Shown here in pieces: positions 28,669-38,154 of a DNA stretch of 64,000 nucleotides (position 1 is the stretch's first letter; the number at the start of each line of letters is the position of its first letter). A program made the translations under genes and the position numbers. The stretch comes from Modestobacter muralis. Its GTDB lineage: Bacteria; Actinomycetota; Actinomycetes; Mycobacteriales; Geodermatophilaceae. Below the pieces are notes generated by a model that was given only the letters and a program-made list of their open reading frames with translations, was not told the DNA's origin and did no database searches. The DNA is taken from positions 1 to 64,000 of the forward strand of contig NZ_JAAGWH010000036.1 of the NCBI RefSeq assembly GCF_010682105.1. Reading direction: 5' to 3'.

Positions 28669-31016
28669 CCCGCTCGGGCCGACGCCGGTTCCCGGCTCGG
28701 TGGGTCGGTGTCGGCGGGCGTTCCGCCCGTTTCGCCGTTGAGCCGCTGGGCCAGTTTGTCACCCTCGACGTCGAGGTCGGGGAGGAGTCGGTCCAGCCAT
28801 GCGGGCAGCCACCAGGCCCGGTCGCCGAACATGGCCATCACCGCCGGTACGAGGGTGAGCCGGATCAGGAACGCGTCGATGAGGATGCCCACGGCGAGCG
28901 CGAAGCCGACCTGCTTGACCATCGGGTCGGCGTTAAAGATGAAGCCGCCGAAGACCGCGGTCATGATGATCGCCGCGGCGACCACCACGCGGCTGGCCTG
29001 CGTGAACCCGTCGGTGACGCTGTCGGTCCCGTGGTGGCCGTGGACGTGGGACTCGCGAATGGAGGAGACCAGGAAGATCTGGTAGTCCATGGCGAGCCCG
29101 TAGAGCACGCCGGTGGCGATGATCGGGATCACGCTCATCACCACGGTGGTGCTGTCGAGCCCGAACACCTGGTTGAGCCAGCCCCACTGGAACACAGCGG
29201 TCGTGGCCCCGAAGGTCGCGAGGATGCTGAGCAGGAAGCCGAGGGTCGCCTTGACCGGGACGAGGACGGACCGGAAGACCAGCAGCAGCACGATCAGCGA
29301 CAGGCCGAGAACCACCGCCAGGTAGATCGGCAGCACCTCGGACAGCCGCTGGGACATGTCGATGCCGATGGCTGTCAGGCCGGTGACGCCGAGGGTGACC
29401 CCCAGGTCGTCCCCGTACTGCGCGGAGCGGTCGCGGATCTCGGCGACCAGGTCCTCGGTCGCCTCGTCGGTCGGGCCAGTGGTCGGGACGACCTGCAGCA
29501 CCGCGATGGTGCCGTCCTGGCTGACGCCGGCCGGCATGGCGCTCTGGACGCCGTCGAGCGCGCTCAGGTCGGCCACGAGTTCCTGCAGGGCAGGCGGCTC
29601 GATGGGCGTGCCGGGCTCTGCCGTCCGGGCCGCCACGACCAGTGGCCCGTTGAAGCCCTCGCCGAAGCCCTCGGCGACCAGGTCGTACCCCTCACGCTGC
29701 GGGGTACCGCTGCCGTAGCTCTCGGCCGAGGGCATCCCGAGCCGCATGCTCGACAGCGGCAGGGCGAGCAGCGCGGCGAGGGCCGCGACCAGGACGACGG
29801 CCGCCCACCGGTACCGCACGACCAGTCCGACCCAGCGTCGCGCCGGGGTGCGGGAACGGTCGTGGTGTCCCCTTTGGCGTGCCCGGGCGCGGGGCGAGCA
29901 GATGCGCTCCTTCACCAGGCCCAGCAGGGCCGGGAGCAGGGTCAGGGCGACCAGGACGGCGATGGCGACGGTCGCGGCCGCGATGAGCGCCATGACGGTC
30001 AGCAGTTCGATGCCCACGACCAGCAGTGCGGTGAGCGCGATGACCACCGTCGTGCCGGCGAAGAACACGGCGCTGCCGGCGGTGCCCACGGCGCGGCCAG
30101 CGGCTTCCCCGGCGTCGAGACCGCGGGTGAGCATCAGCCAGCGCTGCCGGTTGACGATGAACAGGGCGTAGTCGATCCCCACGGCGAGGCCCAGCATCAG
30201 GGCCAGGACGACCGAGAGGGAGTTCAGCTCGAACAGGTGCGCCAGCGCGAAGGCGCCGCCGATGCCCGCGCCGACCCCGGCCAGGGCGGTGAGCAGCGGC
30301 AGCCCAGCGGCGACCACGGAGCCGAGCGTGACGACGAGCACCAGGGCCGCCACGGCGAGGCCGACGATCTCCCCGACGCCGATGATCTCTGGGATCTCCT
30401 GCAGGGTCGCGCCCGGAAGCACGGCCACACCCGCTTCTTCCGCCGGGGCCTCCGCCGCCGCGACGGTGTCGGCGACGGTGCCCTGGGGAAGCTCGAACAG
30501 CTGGTCGTCGAACTGGAACTGGAACAGCGCCACCCGGCCGTCCTCGGACACCGTCACTCCCAGCACCGGCTGGCCCGCGACGACCAGCGTGCCCGGCGGG
30601 GCGCTGGGCGCGTTCCCCGGGGCCTCCGGCGTGCTCCCCGGCGGGGTGGCCGGGGCCCCGCCGGGCGGCTGCTGGGCCTGCATCAACTCGGCAGGATCGA
30701 CGACCTGGTCGACGGAGTAGACCCCTTGCACGGCCTCGGCGATCGCGGGTGCCAACCGCTCCGAGTCCAGTCGGTCGCCGGCCGGCGCCTGGAACACCAG
30801 CGACCCCTGACCGCCGGATACCTCTGGGAGTTCCCGGGCCAGTTCGTCGATGACCTCCTGCGCCGGGGTCCCGTCGATCCTGAACTCCGTGCTCAGCTTG
30901 GGAGGGTTGAGGACCAGGGTGCCGACGAGGGCTACCAGGAGCGCCACCCACACCCCGATCACGCGGAACGGGTGCCTATAGGTCCAGCGCCCCACCCGGT
31001 ACAGCAACGTCGACAC
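28665..31016 (-). CDS. MMPL/RND-family exporter 1
   Basis: A 783-residue MMPL-type transporter with two repeats, each an N-terminal helix, a large extracytoplasmic loop and five clustered helices. The first helix is in RHPFRVIGVWVALLVALVGT. Conserved intramembrane residues are in GLAVGIDYALFIVNR and GLAMDYQIFLVSSIRESH. The start is the GTG at 31016 because the sequence before it lacks family similarity and runs into the promoter of the divergent tetR. Such proteins export lipids or drugs using the proton gradient. Regulated, presumably, by the TetR encoded opposite. Confidence 0.88.
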   Translation of the reverse strand: MSTLLYRVGRWTYRHPFRVIGVWVALLVALVGTLVLNPPKLSTEFRIDGTPAQEVIDELARELPEVSGGQGSLVFQAPAGDRLDSERLAPAIAEAVQGVYSVDQVVDPAELMQAQQPPGGAPATPPGSTPEAPGNAPSAPPGTLVVAGQPVLGVTVSEDGRVALFQFQFDDQLFELPQGTVADTVAAAEAPAEEAGVAVLPGATLQEIPEIIGVGEIVGLAVAALVLVVTLGSVVAAGLPLLTALAGVGAGIGGAFALAHLFELNSLSVVLALMLGLAVGIDYALFIVNRQRWLMLTRGLDAGEAAGRAVGTAGSAVFFAGTTVVIALTALLVVGIELLTVMALIAAATVAIAVLVALTLLPALLGLVKERICSPRARARQRGHHDRSRTPARRWVGLVVRYRWAAVVLVAALAALLALPLSSMRLGMPSAESYGSGTPQREGYDLVAEGFGEGFNGPLVVAARTAEPGTPIEPPALQELVADLSALDGVQSAMPAGVSQDGTIAVLQVVPTTGPTDEATEDLVAEIRDRSAQYGDDLGVTLGVTGLTAIGIDMSQRLSEVLPIYLAVVLGLSLIVLLLVFRSVLVPVKATLGFLLSILATFGATTAVFQWGWLNQVFGLDSTTVVMSVIPIIATGVLYGLAMDYQIFLVSSIRESHVHGHHGTDSVTDGFTQASRVVVAAAIIMTAVFGGFIFNADPMVKQVGFALAVGILIDAFLIRLTLVPAVMAMFGDRAWWLPAWLDRLLPDLDVEGDKLAQRLNGETGGTPADTDPPSREPASARAG

Positions 31017-31180
31017 CGCAGCCCCCCAGAGCCGGTCACTGCATCCCAGCGCCCATACCGGCTTCGCGGGGGACGGAAGTGAGAGACAGCTATCGTAAGC
31101 GCGGGCAACCTGGGACGCAGAGGATGGCTCGGGGCCGCGCCACGGGTGCCGCCGCGTCTCGGCGTGAGGGGAGTGCTGCG

Positions 31181-31885
31181 ATGACCTCGCCGGCAAGAGG
31201 GCGGCGGCGCGACGCCCAGGCCAACAGCGAGCGGCTGGTCGCTGCTGCCCGAAAGGTCTTCACCTCGGGTCGCCAGGGTTCGCTGGAGGAGATCGCCGGC
31301 GAAGCCGGTGTCGGGGTCGCCACCCTGTACCGCCACTTCTCCAGCCGGGAGAGCCTGACCCGGGCGGTGTACCGGTCGATCATGCGAGACGAGCTCCTGC
31401 CGCTTCTCCGGCACTCGTGCGGGCAAGGCAGTGCCCGGCAGTCGTTCTTGCTGATCGTCGAGCGGCTGCTGGAGCTGCTCGATCGGGAGCGCGGATTGAT
31501 CGCCTCGTCGGCGGACTTCGCGGTGCTGACCGACGACCTGCTGGGGGAGTTCCTGGAGCCCTTCGCCGTTCTGCTGCGGCACGCGCAGGAGGCCAACGAG
31601 ATCCGGGCCGACCTGCAGCCCTACGACATCCCCCGTGTGCTCAGCATCCTCGTCGTCGGTCTCTCCACGCCCCCGGCGTCGCCGGCGGACCGGCGCCGGT
31701 ACGCGTCCCTGGTCTTCGATGCGATGAGACCCGACCAGGCTGAGCCGCTTCCTCCCCTCGACGAGAAGGACGGCGTGGCGGGGATGCGCAGTGGCTTCGC
31801 GGCGATCCGGATCGCCAGTTCATCCCGCGATCCTGAGAGCAGCCCTCGTGAGGGGGTCCACGGTGGGCCAGGTGAGCCCGGATGA
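31181..31885 (+). CDS. TetR-family regulator of MMPL exporter 1
   Basis: A 234-residue TetR regulator. The N-terminal HTH reads SLEEIAGEAGVGVATLYRHF (about residues 31-50), with the following FSSRESL turn; the rest is the all-helical ligand domain. The ATG at 31181 has GAGGGGAG eight bases upstream and places the HTH normally. It is divergent from the MMPL gene across 164 bp, the usual arrangement for a local repressor. No clear palindromic operator was spotted there. Confidence 0.85.
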   Translation: MTSPARGRRRDAQANSERLVAAARKVFTSGRQGSLEEIAGEAGVGVATLYRHFSSRESLTRAVYRSIMRDELLPLLRHSCGQGSARQSFLLIVERLLELLDRERGLIASSADFAVLTDDLLGEFLEPFAVLLRHAQEANEIRADLQPYDIPRVLSILVVGLSTPPASPADRRRYASLVFDAMRPDQAEPLPPLDEKDGVAGMRSGFAAIRIASSSRDPESSPREGVHGGPGEPG

Positions 31886-32276
31886 TCGATGGCGTCGAGA
31901 CCTTCACACCCGAGGACCCAGGGGCGTGGTGGCCGCGGCGCCCGGTGGCATGGGTCCAGAGCGGGGACCGCAGGAAGCGACGTCCCCGCGCAAGCCCATC
32001 CCTCGTATGACGGACGGGCGCCGATCGACGCCGTCAGGCGTGCGGGGGAAGAAGGAGATGGCGGGCCCGCTGCTGGGAGACCGGTCGCGCTGAGCGGCGT
32101 CCTTGCTGGTCAAGGCCCCGACTGGCAGCACTGAGCGCCATCCGGTTGTCTCAGCGCCGGGCGCCGTGTCGGGCTCGCCTACGTGGTGGCGGCCAACAGT
32201 TCCTTCCTCTTGTCCCACGCGCGGTGAGACGCCTCAGACGTTGGCCGGGACGACGTCCTTCCGCCCCGACGAAGAG
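31886..32276. other. Intergenic stretch without a recognisable gene
   Basis: About 390 bp between tetR and the terminator of the second MMPL gene. Short open frames occur but show no family similarity or ribosome sites. Nothing else was seen. Confidence 0.5.
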
Positions 32277-32300
32277 GCCCGCCACCATCTGGTGGCGGGC
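32277..32300. terminator. Terminator of MMPL exporter 2
   Basis: GCCCGCCACC-atct-GGTGGCGGGC, a perfect 10-bp stem with a tetraloop, lies 7 bp beyond the stop of the leftward MMPL gene. Confidence 0.75.
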
Positions 32301-32307
32301 GTCCTCG

Positions 32308-34512
32308 TCACCGCTCGGCGGAGACGAGGTCCACGTCGGGCCGGGGGGCGGGCTCGCGGCGCTCGAGGGCAGCGCCCTCGATGTCCACGTCGGGCAGCGC
32401 GCGGTCCAGCCAGCGGGGCAGCCACCAGGCGGCCTTGCCGAGCAGGGTCATGACCGCGGGCACGATCGCCATGCGAACGATGAAGGCGTCGACGAGCACG
32501 CCGAAGGCGAGCGCGAACCCGATGCTCTTGATGGTCGCGTCGTCGCCGAGGATGAAGCCGCCGAAGACCGAACCCATGATCAGCGCGGCTGCGGTGACGA
32601 CACGGGCGCCGTGGCGGAAGCCGCCGATCACCGCCTCCTTGGGCTCGGCGCCGTGCACGTGGTCCTCCCGCATGCGGCTGACCAGGAACACCTCGTAGTC
32701 CATGGCCAACCCGAACAGCAGCCCGATGAGCAGGATGGGCAGGAAGCTCAACACCGGCCCGGTCGACTCGACGCCCAGCGCGCTCGCCAGCCAACCCCAC
32801 TGGAAGACGGCAACCAGGGCGCCGAACGTGGCGGCGAGGCTGAGCAGGAAGCCGAGCACCGCCTTGATCGGCACCAGGATCGACCGAAACGCCAGCAGCA
32901 ACAGCAGGAACGCCAAGCCGACCACGACCACGAGGAACACCGGGAGCGCGTCGCCCAGCTTCTCGGAGATGTCGATACCGAGCGCCGTGTTGCCCGTCAC
33001 CGCCAGCTCCGAGCCAGTGCTCTCGGTCAGGTCGGGGCGCAGGGTGCGGATGTCGCGCACGAGGTTCTCGGTGGCGGCGTCGGCGGGTCCAGCGTCCGGG
33101 ATGACCGAGATGATGGCGGTTTCGCCGGTCTCGTTCGGGATGGGCGGAGCGACCGCGGCGACACCGTCCAGCTCACCGATGCCGGCGGCCGTGTCGGTGA
33201 ACGCGGTCTGCGGGTCGTCCGCATCGGCGGCGTCGACCAGCACTGTGAGCGGCCCGTTGAACCCGGGTCCGAAGCCCTCGGAGAGCAGGTCGTAGGCCTG
33301 CCGCTGCGTCGTCTCCTCGCCGAGGTCGCCCTCGGTGGGCAGGCCGAGGCGCAGGTCCAGTGCGGGCAGGGCGATGATGCCCAGGCCGATGATCCCGACC
33401 AGCAGGACGGGCAGGGGACGGCGGGTGACCAGGCCGGCCCAGCGGGTGCCGGCCGACTCCTTGGTGGCCAGTGCGGCCTGACGGCGACGCAGGCCCGGGA
33501 CCTTCCAGCGGTCGAACCGGTTCCCGGCGAAGCCGAGCAGTGCGGGCACCAGGGTCAGTGCCACGAGGACGGCCACACCGACCATGCCGGCGGCGACCAG
33601 GCCCATCGTGGTCAGGAACGGGATGCCGACGACCGTCAACCCGGCGAGCGCGATCATGACGGTGAGACCGGCGAAGACGACAGCACTGCCCGCGGTCCCG
33701 ACGGCGCGGCCGGCGGACTCCCGCGCGTCCACCCCAGCGGCCAGCTGCTCCTTGTGCCGGATGCTGATGAACAGCGCGTAGTCGATGCCGACGGCCAGGC
33801 CGATCATCAGGCCCAGCGTCGGGGTGGTGCTGGTCAGGTCGATGACGGCGGAGAGGGCCAGCACGCCTGCCATGCCGACGCCGACGCCGATGAGCGCCGT
33901 CAGCAGGGGCAGTCCGGCAGCCAGCAGCGAGCCGAAGGTCACTGCGAGGACGACAAGGGCGACGAGGACGCCGATCGCCTCCGCCGCGCCCTGGGCGGGG
34001 ATGGCCTGGGTGGCCTCGCCACCGAACTCGACCTGCAGGCCGGCGTCCTCAGCGCCGTCGGCGATGGCGAGCAGCTCGGCGCGCGCGTCGTCGGTGATCT
34101 CGTTGACCTGGACGTCGTAGCTGACGGTGGCGTACGCGGTCGACCCGTCCTGGGAGACGGCCTGGGCCTGGAACGGGTCGCTGACGGCGGCTACCTGCTC
34201 GGCGTCGGCCGCCTCGGTGAGGGCCTGCTGGATCGCTGAGGTGAGCTCGGGGTCGGTCACGGCCGCGCCCTCGGGGGCGGCGAAGACGACCCGGGCGGTG
34301 GCGCCACCGGCCGCGCCGCCGGGGAAGCGCTCCTGCAGGGTCTCCAGCGCGTTGACCGACTCGACGCCTGGGATGGTCAGCTGGGCGTCGGCGTCGCGGC
34401 TGAAGGCTCCGGCGAGCCCACCGAAGGCCACCAGCGCGATGAGCCAGGCGAGCAGGACGGTCTTGCGGCGATGGAACGCCCAGCGTCCGAGACGGTGGAG
34501 GAAGACTGCCAC
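32308..34512 (-). CDS. MMPL/RND-family exporter 2
   Basis: A 734-residue MMPL transporter. Helix 1 is in RRKTVLLAWLIALVAFGGL. The two intramembrane signature segments are GLAVGIDYALFISIRHKEQL and GLAMDYEVFLVSRMREDHVH, both with the Asp-Tyr pair of the proton pathway. The GTG at 34512 has GGAG eight bases upstream. It is divergent from a second TetR gene, and a strong palindrome lies between them. It is a paralogue, not a duplicate, of exporter 1: the loops differ greatly. Confidence 0.9.
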   Translation of the reverse strand: MAVFLHRLGRWAFHRRKTVLLAWLIALVAFGGLAGAFSRDADAQLTIPGVESVNALETLQERFPGGAAGGATARVVFAAPEGAAVTDPELTSAIQQALTEAADAEQVAAVSDPFQAQAVSQDGSTAYATVSYDVQVNEITDDARAELLAIADGAEDAGLQVEFGGEATQAIPAQGAAEAIGVLVALVVLAVTFGSLLAAGLPLLTALIGVGVGMAGVLALSAVIDLTSTTPTLGLMIGLAVGIDYALFISIRHKEQLAAGVDARESAGRAVGTAGSAVVFAGLTVMIALAGLTVVGIPFLTTMGLVAAGMVGVAVLVALTLVPALLGFAGNRFDRWKVPGLRRRQAALATKESAGTRWAGLVTRRPLPVLLVGIIGLGIIALPALDLRLGLPTEGDLGEETTQRQAYDLLSEGFGPGFNGPLTVLVDAADADDPQTAFTDTAAGIGELDGVAAVAPPIPNETGETAIISVIPDAGPADAATENLVRDIRTLRPDLTESTGSELAVTGNTALGIDISEKLGDALPVFLVVVVGLAFLLLLLAFRSILVPIKAVLGFLLSLAATFGALVAVFQWGWLASALGVESTGPVLSFLPILLIGLLFGLAMDYEVFLVSRMREDHVHGAEPKEAVIGGFRHGARVVTAAALIMGSVFGGFILGDDATIKSIGFALAFGVLVDAFIVRMAIVPAVMTLLGKAAWWLPRWLDRALPDVDIEGAALERREPAPRPDVDLVSAER

Positions 34513-34578
34513 GGTGCGACTCCGGTTCTGATGACGTCGGTTGCTCGGTCGGTCAGTTGCTCGGGACGGCGACACTCG

Positions 34579-34618
34579 CCTTGCCGATCGGCAAGGATGG
34601 TACTTGCCAATCGGCTAG
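34579..34618. promoter_or_regulatory. Tandem TetR-type operators
   Basis: CCTTGCCGATCGGCAAGG (34579-34596) is an 18-bp perfect palindrome. A second, imperfect copy (CTTGCCAATCGGCTAG, 34603-34618) has its centre 23 bp away, about two helical turns. They lie between the divergent MMPL and tetR genes and are the likely binding sites of the TetR protein. Confidence 0.75.
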
Positions 34619-34664
34619 GCGGCAGATGAAGGGCATGACATCGTCGGGTGGCTACTCTGGCGAC

Positions 34665-35276
34665 GTGACCACCATGCCGACGGCGTCCTCTCCTGGGCTC
34701 GCGTCCGGCGGCCGGTCGGCCGGCGCGCAGCGGGTGCTCGATGCGGCGCTGGGGCTGTTCAGCGAGCACGGGTTCGAGGGCACCAGCCTGCAGGACATCG
34801 CCGACCGGCTCGGCGTCACCAAGGCTGCCGTCTACTACCACTTCCGTTCCAAGGACGACCTGTTGCTCGCCCTCGTCGAGCCGGCGTTCGACGAACTGCT
34901 GGCCCTGGCGGCGGAGGCGGACTCCGCGTTGCGTCCGCAGCGGGGAAACGCCGCGGGTGTCGCCCGCTACGTGGACTACCTGCTCCGGCACCGCCGGGTA
35001 GCCGCGTACCTGACCCGGGACGCGACAGCGATGGGCCGCCCGGGGCTCGTGGAGAAGGGCACCCGGATGCGTGGGCAGGTCCAGGCGATGCTGCTGGGTG
35101 GCGACGGCGACGAACTCGGGACCGTCTGGGGCGCCGCAACGCTGCAGGCGCTGGCCGGTGCCTTGATCGCTGCGCCACCCGACGTATCGGAGGAGTGGCT
35201 GCGGCAGGAACTCACGGAACTGGGCGCACATCTCCTCGCCGGCTATCGCAAGGCCGCCCGGCGGTACGAGATCTGA
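34665..35276 (+). CDS. TetR-family regulator of MMPL exporter 2
   Basis: A TetR regulator of about 203 residues. The HTH is SLQDIADRLGVTKAAVYYHF followed by RSKDDL, and the rest is the ligand/dimer domain. The start is uncertain: GTG 34665 or ATG 34674, neither with a good ribosome site; ATG 34626 is also in frame. It is divergent from the second MMPL gene, with tandem palindromes between them. A likely ligand-released repressor of both genes. Confidence 0.85.
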   Translation: MTTMPTASSPGLASGGRSAGAQRVLDAALGLFSEHGFEGTSLQDIADRLGVTKAAVYYHFRSKDDLLLALVEPAFDELLALAAEADSALRPQRGNAAGVARYVDYLLRHRRVAAYLTRDATAMGRPGLVEKGTRMRGQVQAMLLGGDGDELGTVWGAATLQALAGALIAAPPDVSEEWLRQELTELGAHLLAGYRKAARRYEI

Positions 35277-35296
35277 CTGGTCGTCGTGCGTGGGTA

Positions 35297-35335
35297 CAGA
35301 CCCGGGGCGAGAGGACCTGTCCCGCCCCGGGTCTG
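35297..35335. terminator. Terminator after tetR
   Basis: CAGACCCGGGGCG pairs with CGCCCCGGGTCTG, a perfect 13-bp stem with a 13-nt loop, beginning 20 bp after the tetR stop. Confidence 0.75.
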
Positions 35336-35354
35336 ATGGAGGCTCTCGATCCAC

Positions 35355-36080
35355 GTGAGGAAGAGTCAAGGCGGCGCCAAGGAGACACCCCGACGAGCTG
35401 CGGGGCGGCGGTCCGGCTGGCGGTCGACGCGCGACGGGGCCCGGCGACCCCGCACTGGGGCGTTGCTGCGGATCACTGAGCACCTGGGCACAGATCCCGA
35501 GTTGCCACGCAACTGGGTCACCCGGGCCGACACCGACGAAGGCCACCGGCCGGCCACCAGCACCGACGACGCGACGCGGCTGGCCGAGCTGGAACGCGAG
35601 GTACGCGAGCTCCGCCGGGTGAACGACATCGTGACCATTGCGTTGACCTTCTTCCGGCGGAGCTCGACCGCCCACAGTGGTGGTCGTCGACTTCATCGAC
35701 GCCCACCGGGACGAGTGCGGGGTCGAGCCGATCTGCCAGGCGCTGCAGATCGCCCCGAGCGCGTACTACGCGCACCGCACCCGGACACCTTGGGCCCGGT
35801 CGGTGACCGACGCGGCGAACACATCGGTGATCGAGGCAGTGCATGCCGAGAACTAGGCGTCTACGGCGCCCCCCAAGATGCACGCGCAGCTGCCCCGCAG
35901 GGCCACGCCGGAGCCCTCAGTGATGGGTGCACGCCTTCTGACCTCCCCCGTGTGCGGCGTACCCACGGTCGGGCAGCGAAGTTCGCGGCAGTCCGGTCAA
36001 GCCATCGATCAGCGTGGTCGAATGGGCCTCAAGCCGAACGGGCCATCCCTCGGCTCCAGGGGAGCGGTGACACGGCAACG
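35355..36080 (+). pseudogene. IS3-family transposase remnant (orfA and orfB pieces)
   Basis: OrfA-type sequence ends in DDATRLAELEREVRELRRVN, the helix/leucine-zipper typical of IS3 OrfA. About 40 bp later an OrfB start follows: VVDFIDAHRDECGVEPICQA, then LQIAPSAYYAHRTRTP. After VYGAP the frame breaks, and only scattered pieces (RVRRTHGRAAKF) remain. The DDE catalytic core is missing and no terminal inverted repeats were identified. Confidence 0.75.
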
Positions 36081-36247
36081 GAATCGTCGCGGCTCGGCGG
36101 CAACCACAGTCGCTCAGGGGAGAACTGCAACCGGTACTGCAATGCAGTTCGAATGCTCGCGTTCATGAGTGGACCGGCACGAAGGTCGCGCCTTGTGACC
36201 TGCATGAACGCGATATCGGCGGACGCCCGCGGACGCGTTGCCCTGAG

Positions 36248-36450
36248 CTGGGGTCAAGGAATCGCAGGCTCAAATTCTGTCAGCCCGACAGAAGAAGTCG
36301 CAGGTCAGGGGCCGCTTCCGGAAGACCGGGAGCGGCCCCTGCCGCTGTTTCGGGTGGTTTGGCCACCTTCTTGACCACCACTAGCCGACCGTAAGTCGCT
36401 CAGGACGGCGCCGAGGGTGGCCACGGCGTCCCGGGAGACGTCGGGGGAGA
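36248..36450 (+). repeat. Right attachment-type direct repeat
   Basis: 36248-36288 is a degenerate copy of the tRNA-Pro 3' half (T-loop region altered to CTCAAAT), followed by 26 bp identical to the sequence flanking the real tRNA and then the 3' end of the intact integrase gene. It ends the left island and begins a second element. Confidence 0.8.
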
Positions 36451-37540
36451 CGTGGCCGTAGACGTCGCCGGTGATGGCGATGGAGGAGTGGCCGAGGATG
36501 TCGGAGACCACCTTGAGCGGCACGCCGTGGCTGAGCATGGCGCTGGCTGCGGAGTGCCGCAGGGTGTGGAGTCCGGCGTCGGGCAGGCCGGCTCGTGCGG
36601 CAGCGATCTTGAATGCCCGCAGGGCGTTCCGTGGATCGCAAGGCTCGCCGGTCTCGGTCGTGAAGACGAAGCCGGTCTCGCGCCACGCGGAGCCGGCGTG
36701 CAGCCGCTCGGCGGCCTGGGCGCTCCGCAGGTCATCGAGGAGGCGTTCAGCGGGCGACGAGATGGGCACGAATCGGTTGGACTTGGCCGTCTTGGGCTCG
36801 GTGACGACCAGGGCGCCGTCGATGCGGGCCAGGGTGCCCCGGACGCGCAGCATCCCCCGGTCGCGGTCGACGTCCGTCCACCGGAGCGCGAGCGCTTCAC
36901 CGCGGCGCAGTCCGGTGTGGACGAGGAACTCGAACAGGGGCGCGTACCGCGTGCGACCAGCCGCCTCGAGCAGCTCCGCGACCTGGGCAGGAGTCAGGTG
37001 GGCGGCCTCCTTGTTCGTCACCTTCGGCCGCTTGACCGCCGCAGCGGCGTTCACGCCGATCGCCCCGTCCCGGACCGCTGTGTCCAGGATCGCCCGCAGC
37101 ACCGTGTACGCCGTCCGGATGGTCGACTCGGCCAGCCCCTTGCGCCGGAGCTGGACGACCCAGCCCTCGACGTGGGACGGCCGGATCTTGTCCAGGCTGA
37201 GGCGACCGAGGGTGCTCTCGAGCACGTGTGACCGGGTGACGCCGGCGTACAGGCTCTTCGTCGTCTGCTTCCGCTCGGACGCCTGGAGAGTCGTGTCGAT
37301 CCAGTGCAGGGCGTAGGACCGCACGGTCTGACGACGGTCTCTGGCGGGCTGACCGCCCAACACCCGGGCGCTGATCGCCGCGGCCTTGTCGCGAGCTTCC
37401 TTCGGCGTAGCGCCGTAGACGGTGAAGCGCTGGCTGAGGCCGTCCTCGTCGGTCACGCGCAGGTTGACCTGGAATCTGCCGTCGACCCGGCGGCGTGGTG
37501 TCGAGCCCTCGCTGTTGCCGCGCCGCTTGGCCGGCGTCAT
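36305..37540 (-). CDS. Tyrosine site-specific integrase
   Basis: A phage-type integrase of about 411 residues. From an in-frame upstream start at 37567 the catalytic residues number Arg221 (TGLRRGE), His334-x-x-Arg337 (LHTLRH), His360 (LGHSS) and nucleophile Tyr370 (DVYGHV), all present. An arm-binding N-terminus and a SAM-like core-binding domain (about 80-175) precede them. Its stop lies 17 bp from a tRNA-Pro 3' end copy, implying tRNA-Pro as target. A hairpin (36306-36316 with 36331-36341) overlaps its last codons and may terminate it. The excisionase gene is upstream on the same strand. Confidence 0.9.
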   Translation of the reverse strand: MTPAKRRGNSEGSTPRRRVDGRFQVNLRVTDEDGLSQRFTVYGATPKEARDKAAAISARVLGGQPARDRRQTVRSYALHWIDTTLQASERKQTTKSLYAGVTRSHVLESTLGRLSLDKIRPSHVEGWVVQLRRKGLAESTIRTAYTVLRAILDTAVRDGAIGVNAAAAVKRPKVTNKEAAHLTPAQVAELLEAAGRTRYAPLFEFLVHTGLRRGEALALRWTDVDRDRGMLRVRGTLARIDGALVVTEPKTAKSNRFVPISSPAERLLDDLRSAQAAERLHAGSAWRETGFVFTTETGEPCDPRNALRAFKIAAARAGLPDAGLHTLRHSAASAMLSHGVPLKVVSDILGHSSIAITGDVYGHVSPDVSRDAVATLGAVLSDLRSASGGQEGGQTTRNSGRGRSRSSGSGP

Positions 37541-37655
37541 GCGGCGACTTCTTGGTGCGGCGCCCATGCAGCTGTCACGTCCCGCCCATCGCTCGACTTT
37601 GTTCTGCGATCAGCGTGGCGCCGGGAGGAGGTCGAATAAGGGGGCGGTGCACAGG

Positions 37656-37949
37656 TCAGCGACCGCCCGGCAGGGTGTGGACAGAGTTGGGCATTCCACT
37701 CTGTTCCGTGCCCGGCTGCAGATCGTCCGGCTGTTCAGATCTGGAAGAGGTGAGGGCGTCGACGTAGCGGTTGAGCTCGCTTCGCGGCAGGCGACAGCTG
37801 CGACCGATGTGGACCGGACGAAGGTCCCCGTACTTCATGAGCGCGTACACGGTCGTGCGGCCGACCCTGAGCAACGCTGCCGCCTCCTCGGGTGTCACCA
37901 GCAGCGCGTCGTCGGCCAGCACGTCCCTCAGCACCTGCGGGTCACTCAT
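37656..37949 (-). CDS. Excisionase-type HTH protein (Xis)
   Basis: A 97-residue protein with a MerR-like/HTH_17 excisionase domain at about residues 16-65: LLVTPEEAAALLRVGRTTVY, then ALMKYGDLRPVHIGRSCRLP. The tail is unstructured. It lies 115 bp upstream of the integrase gene on the same strand, the standard xis-int order. It should bend DNA at the attachment site and steer recombination toward excision. An inverted repeat lies just before its start. Confidence 0.85.
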   Translation of the reverse strand: MSDPQVLRDVLADDALLVTPEEAAALLRVGRTTVYALMKYGDLRPVHIGRSCRLPRSELNRYVDALTSSRSEQPDDLQPGTEQSGMPNSVHTLPGGR

Positions 37950-37959
37950 GTCTCATTCC

Positions 37960-37978
37960 TCACCCAACGTCTGGGTGA
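37960..37978. promoter_or_regulatory. Inverted repeat upstream of xis
   Basis: TCACCCAACGTCTGGGTGA has 7-bp arms around 5 bp and lies 10 bp upstream of the xis start codon. The arms resemble those of the repeat at 38944-38959. Candidate operator or Xis-binding site. Confidence 0.45.
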
Positions 37979-38154
37979 CCGCCTGGTCGGCCGTCTCCGT
38001 CCCTCGGAACATGGCGCCGCGGACAGCCAGCTGGTGACAGGGACACCCGTCTCCAGCTGAGTCGAGGGGCGGCGGATACCGGACTGATGAGGCAGACCGT
38101 TGCCTGTCGCCTACCGCCGCCTCGGGCGCTCAGGTCCGGCGACCCTGCTGACAG

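Noticed and set aside
29031-31082. A 683-codon open frame opposite MMPL exporter 1
   Set aside because: Low-complexity Asp/Gly/Gln/His translation typical of antisense to GC-rich genes; the MMPL frame has full family structure.
32146-34239. A 697-codon open frame opposite MMPL exporter 2
   Set aside because: Same antisense artefact; no ribosome site and no recognisable domain.
35355-36080. An active IS3 element
   Set aside because: The orfB frame is broken after about 60 codons, the DDE core is missing and no terminal inverted repeats were seen.
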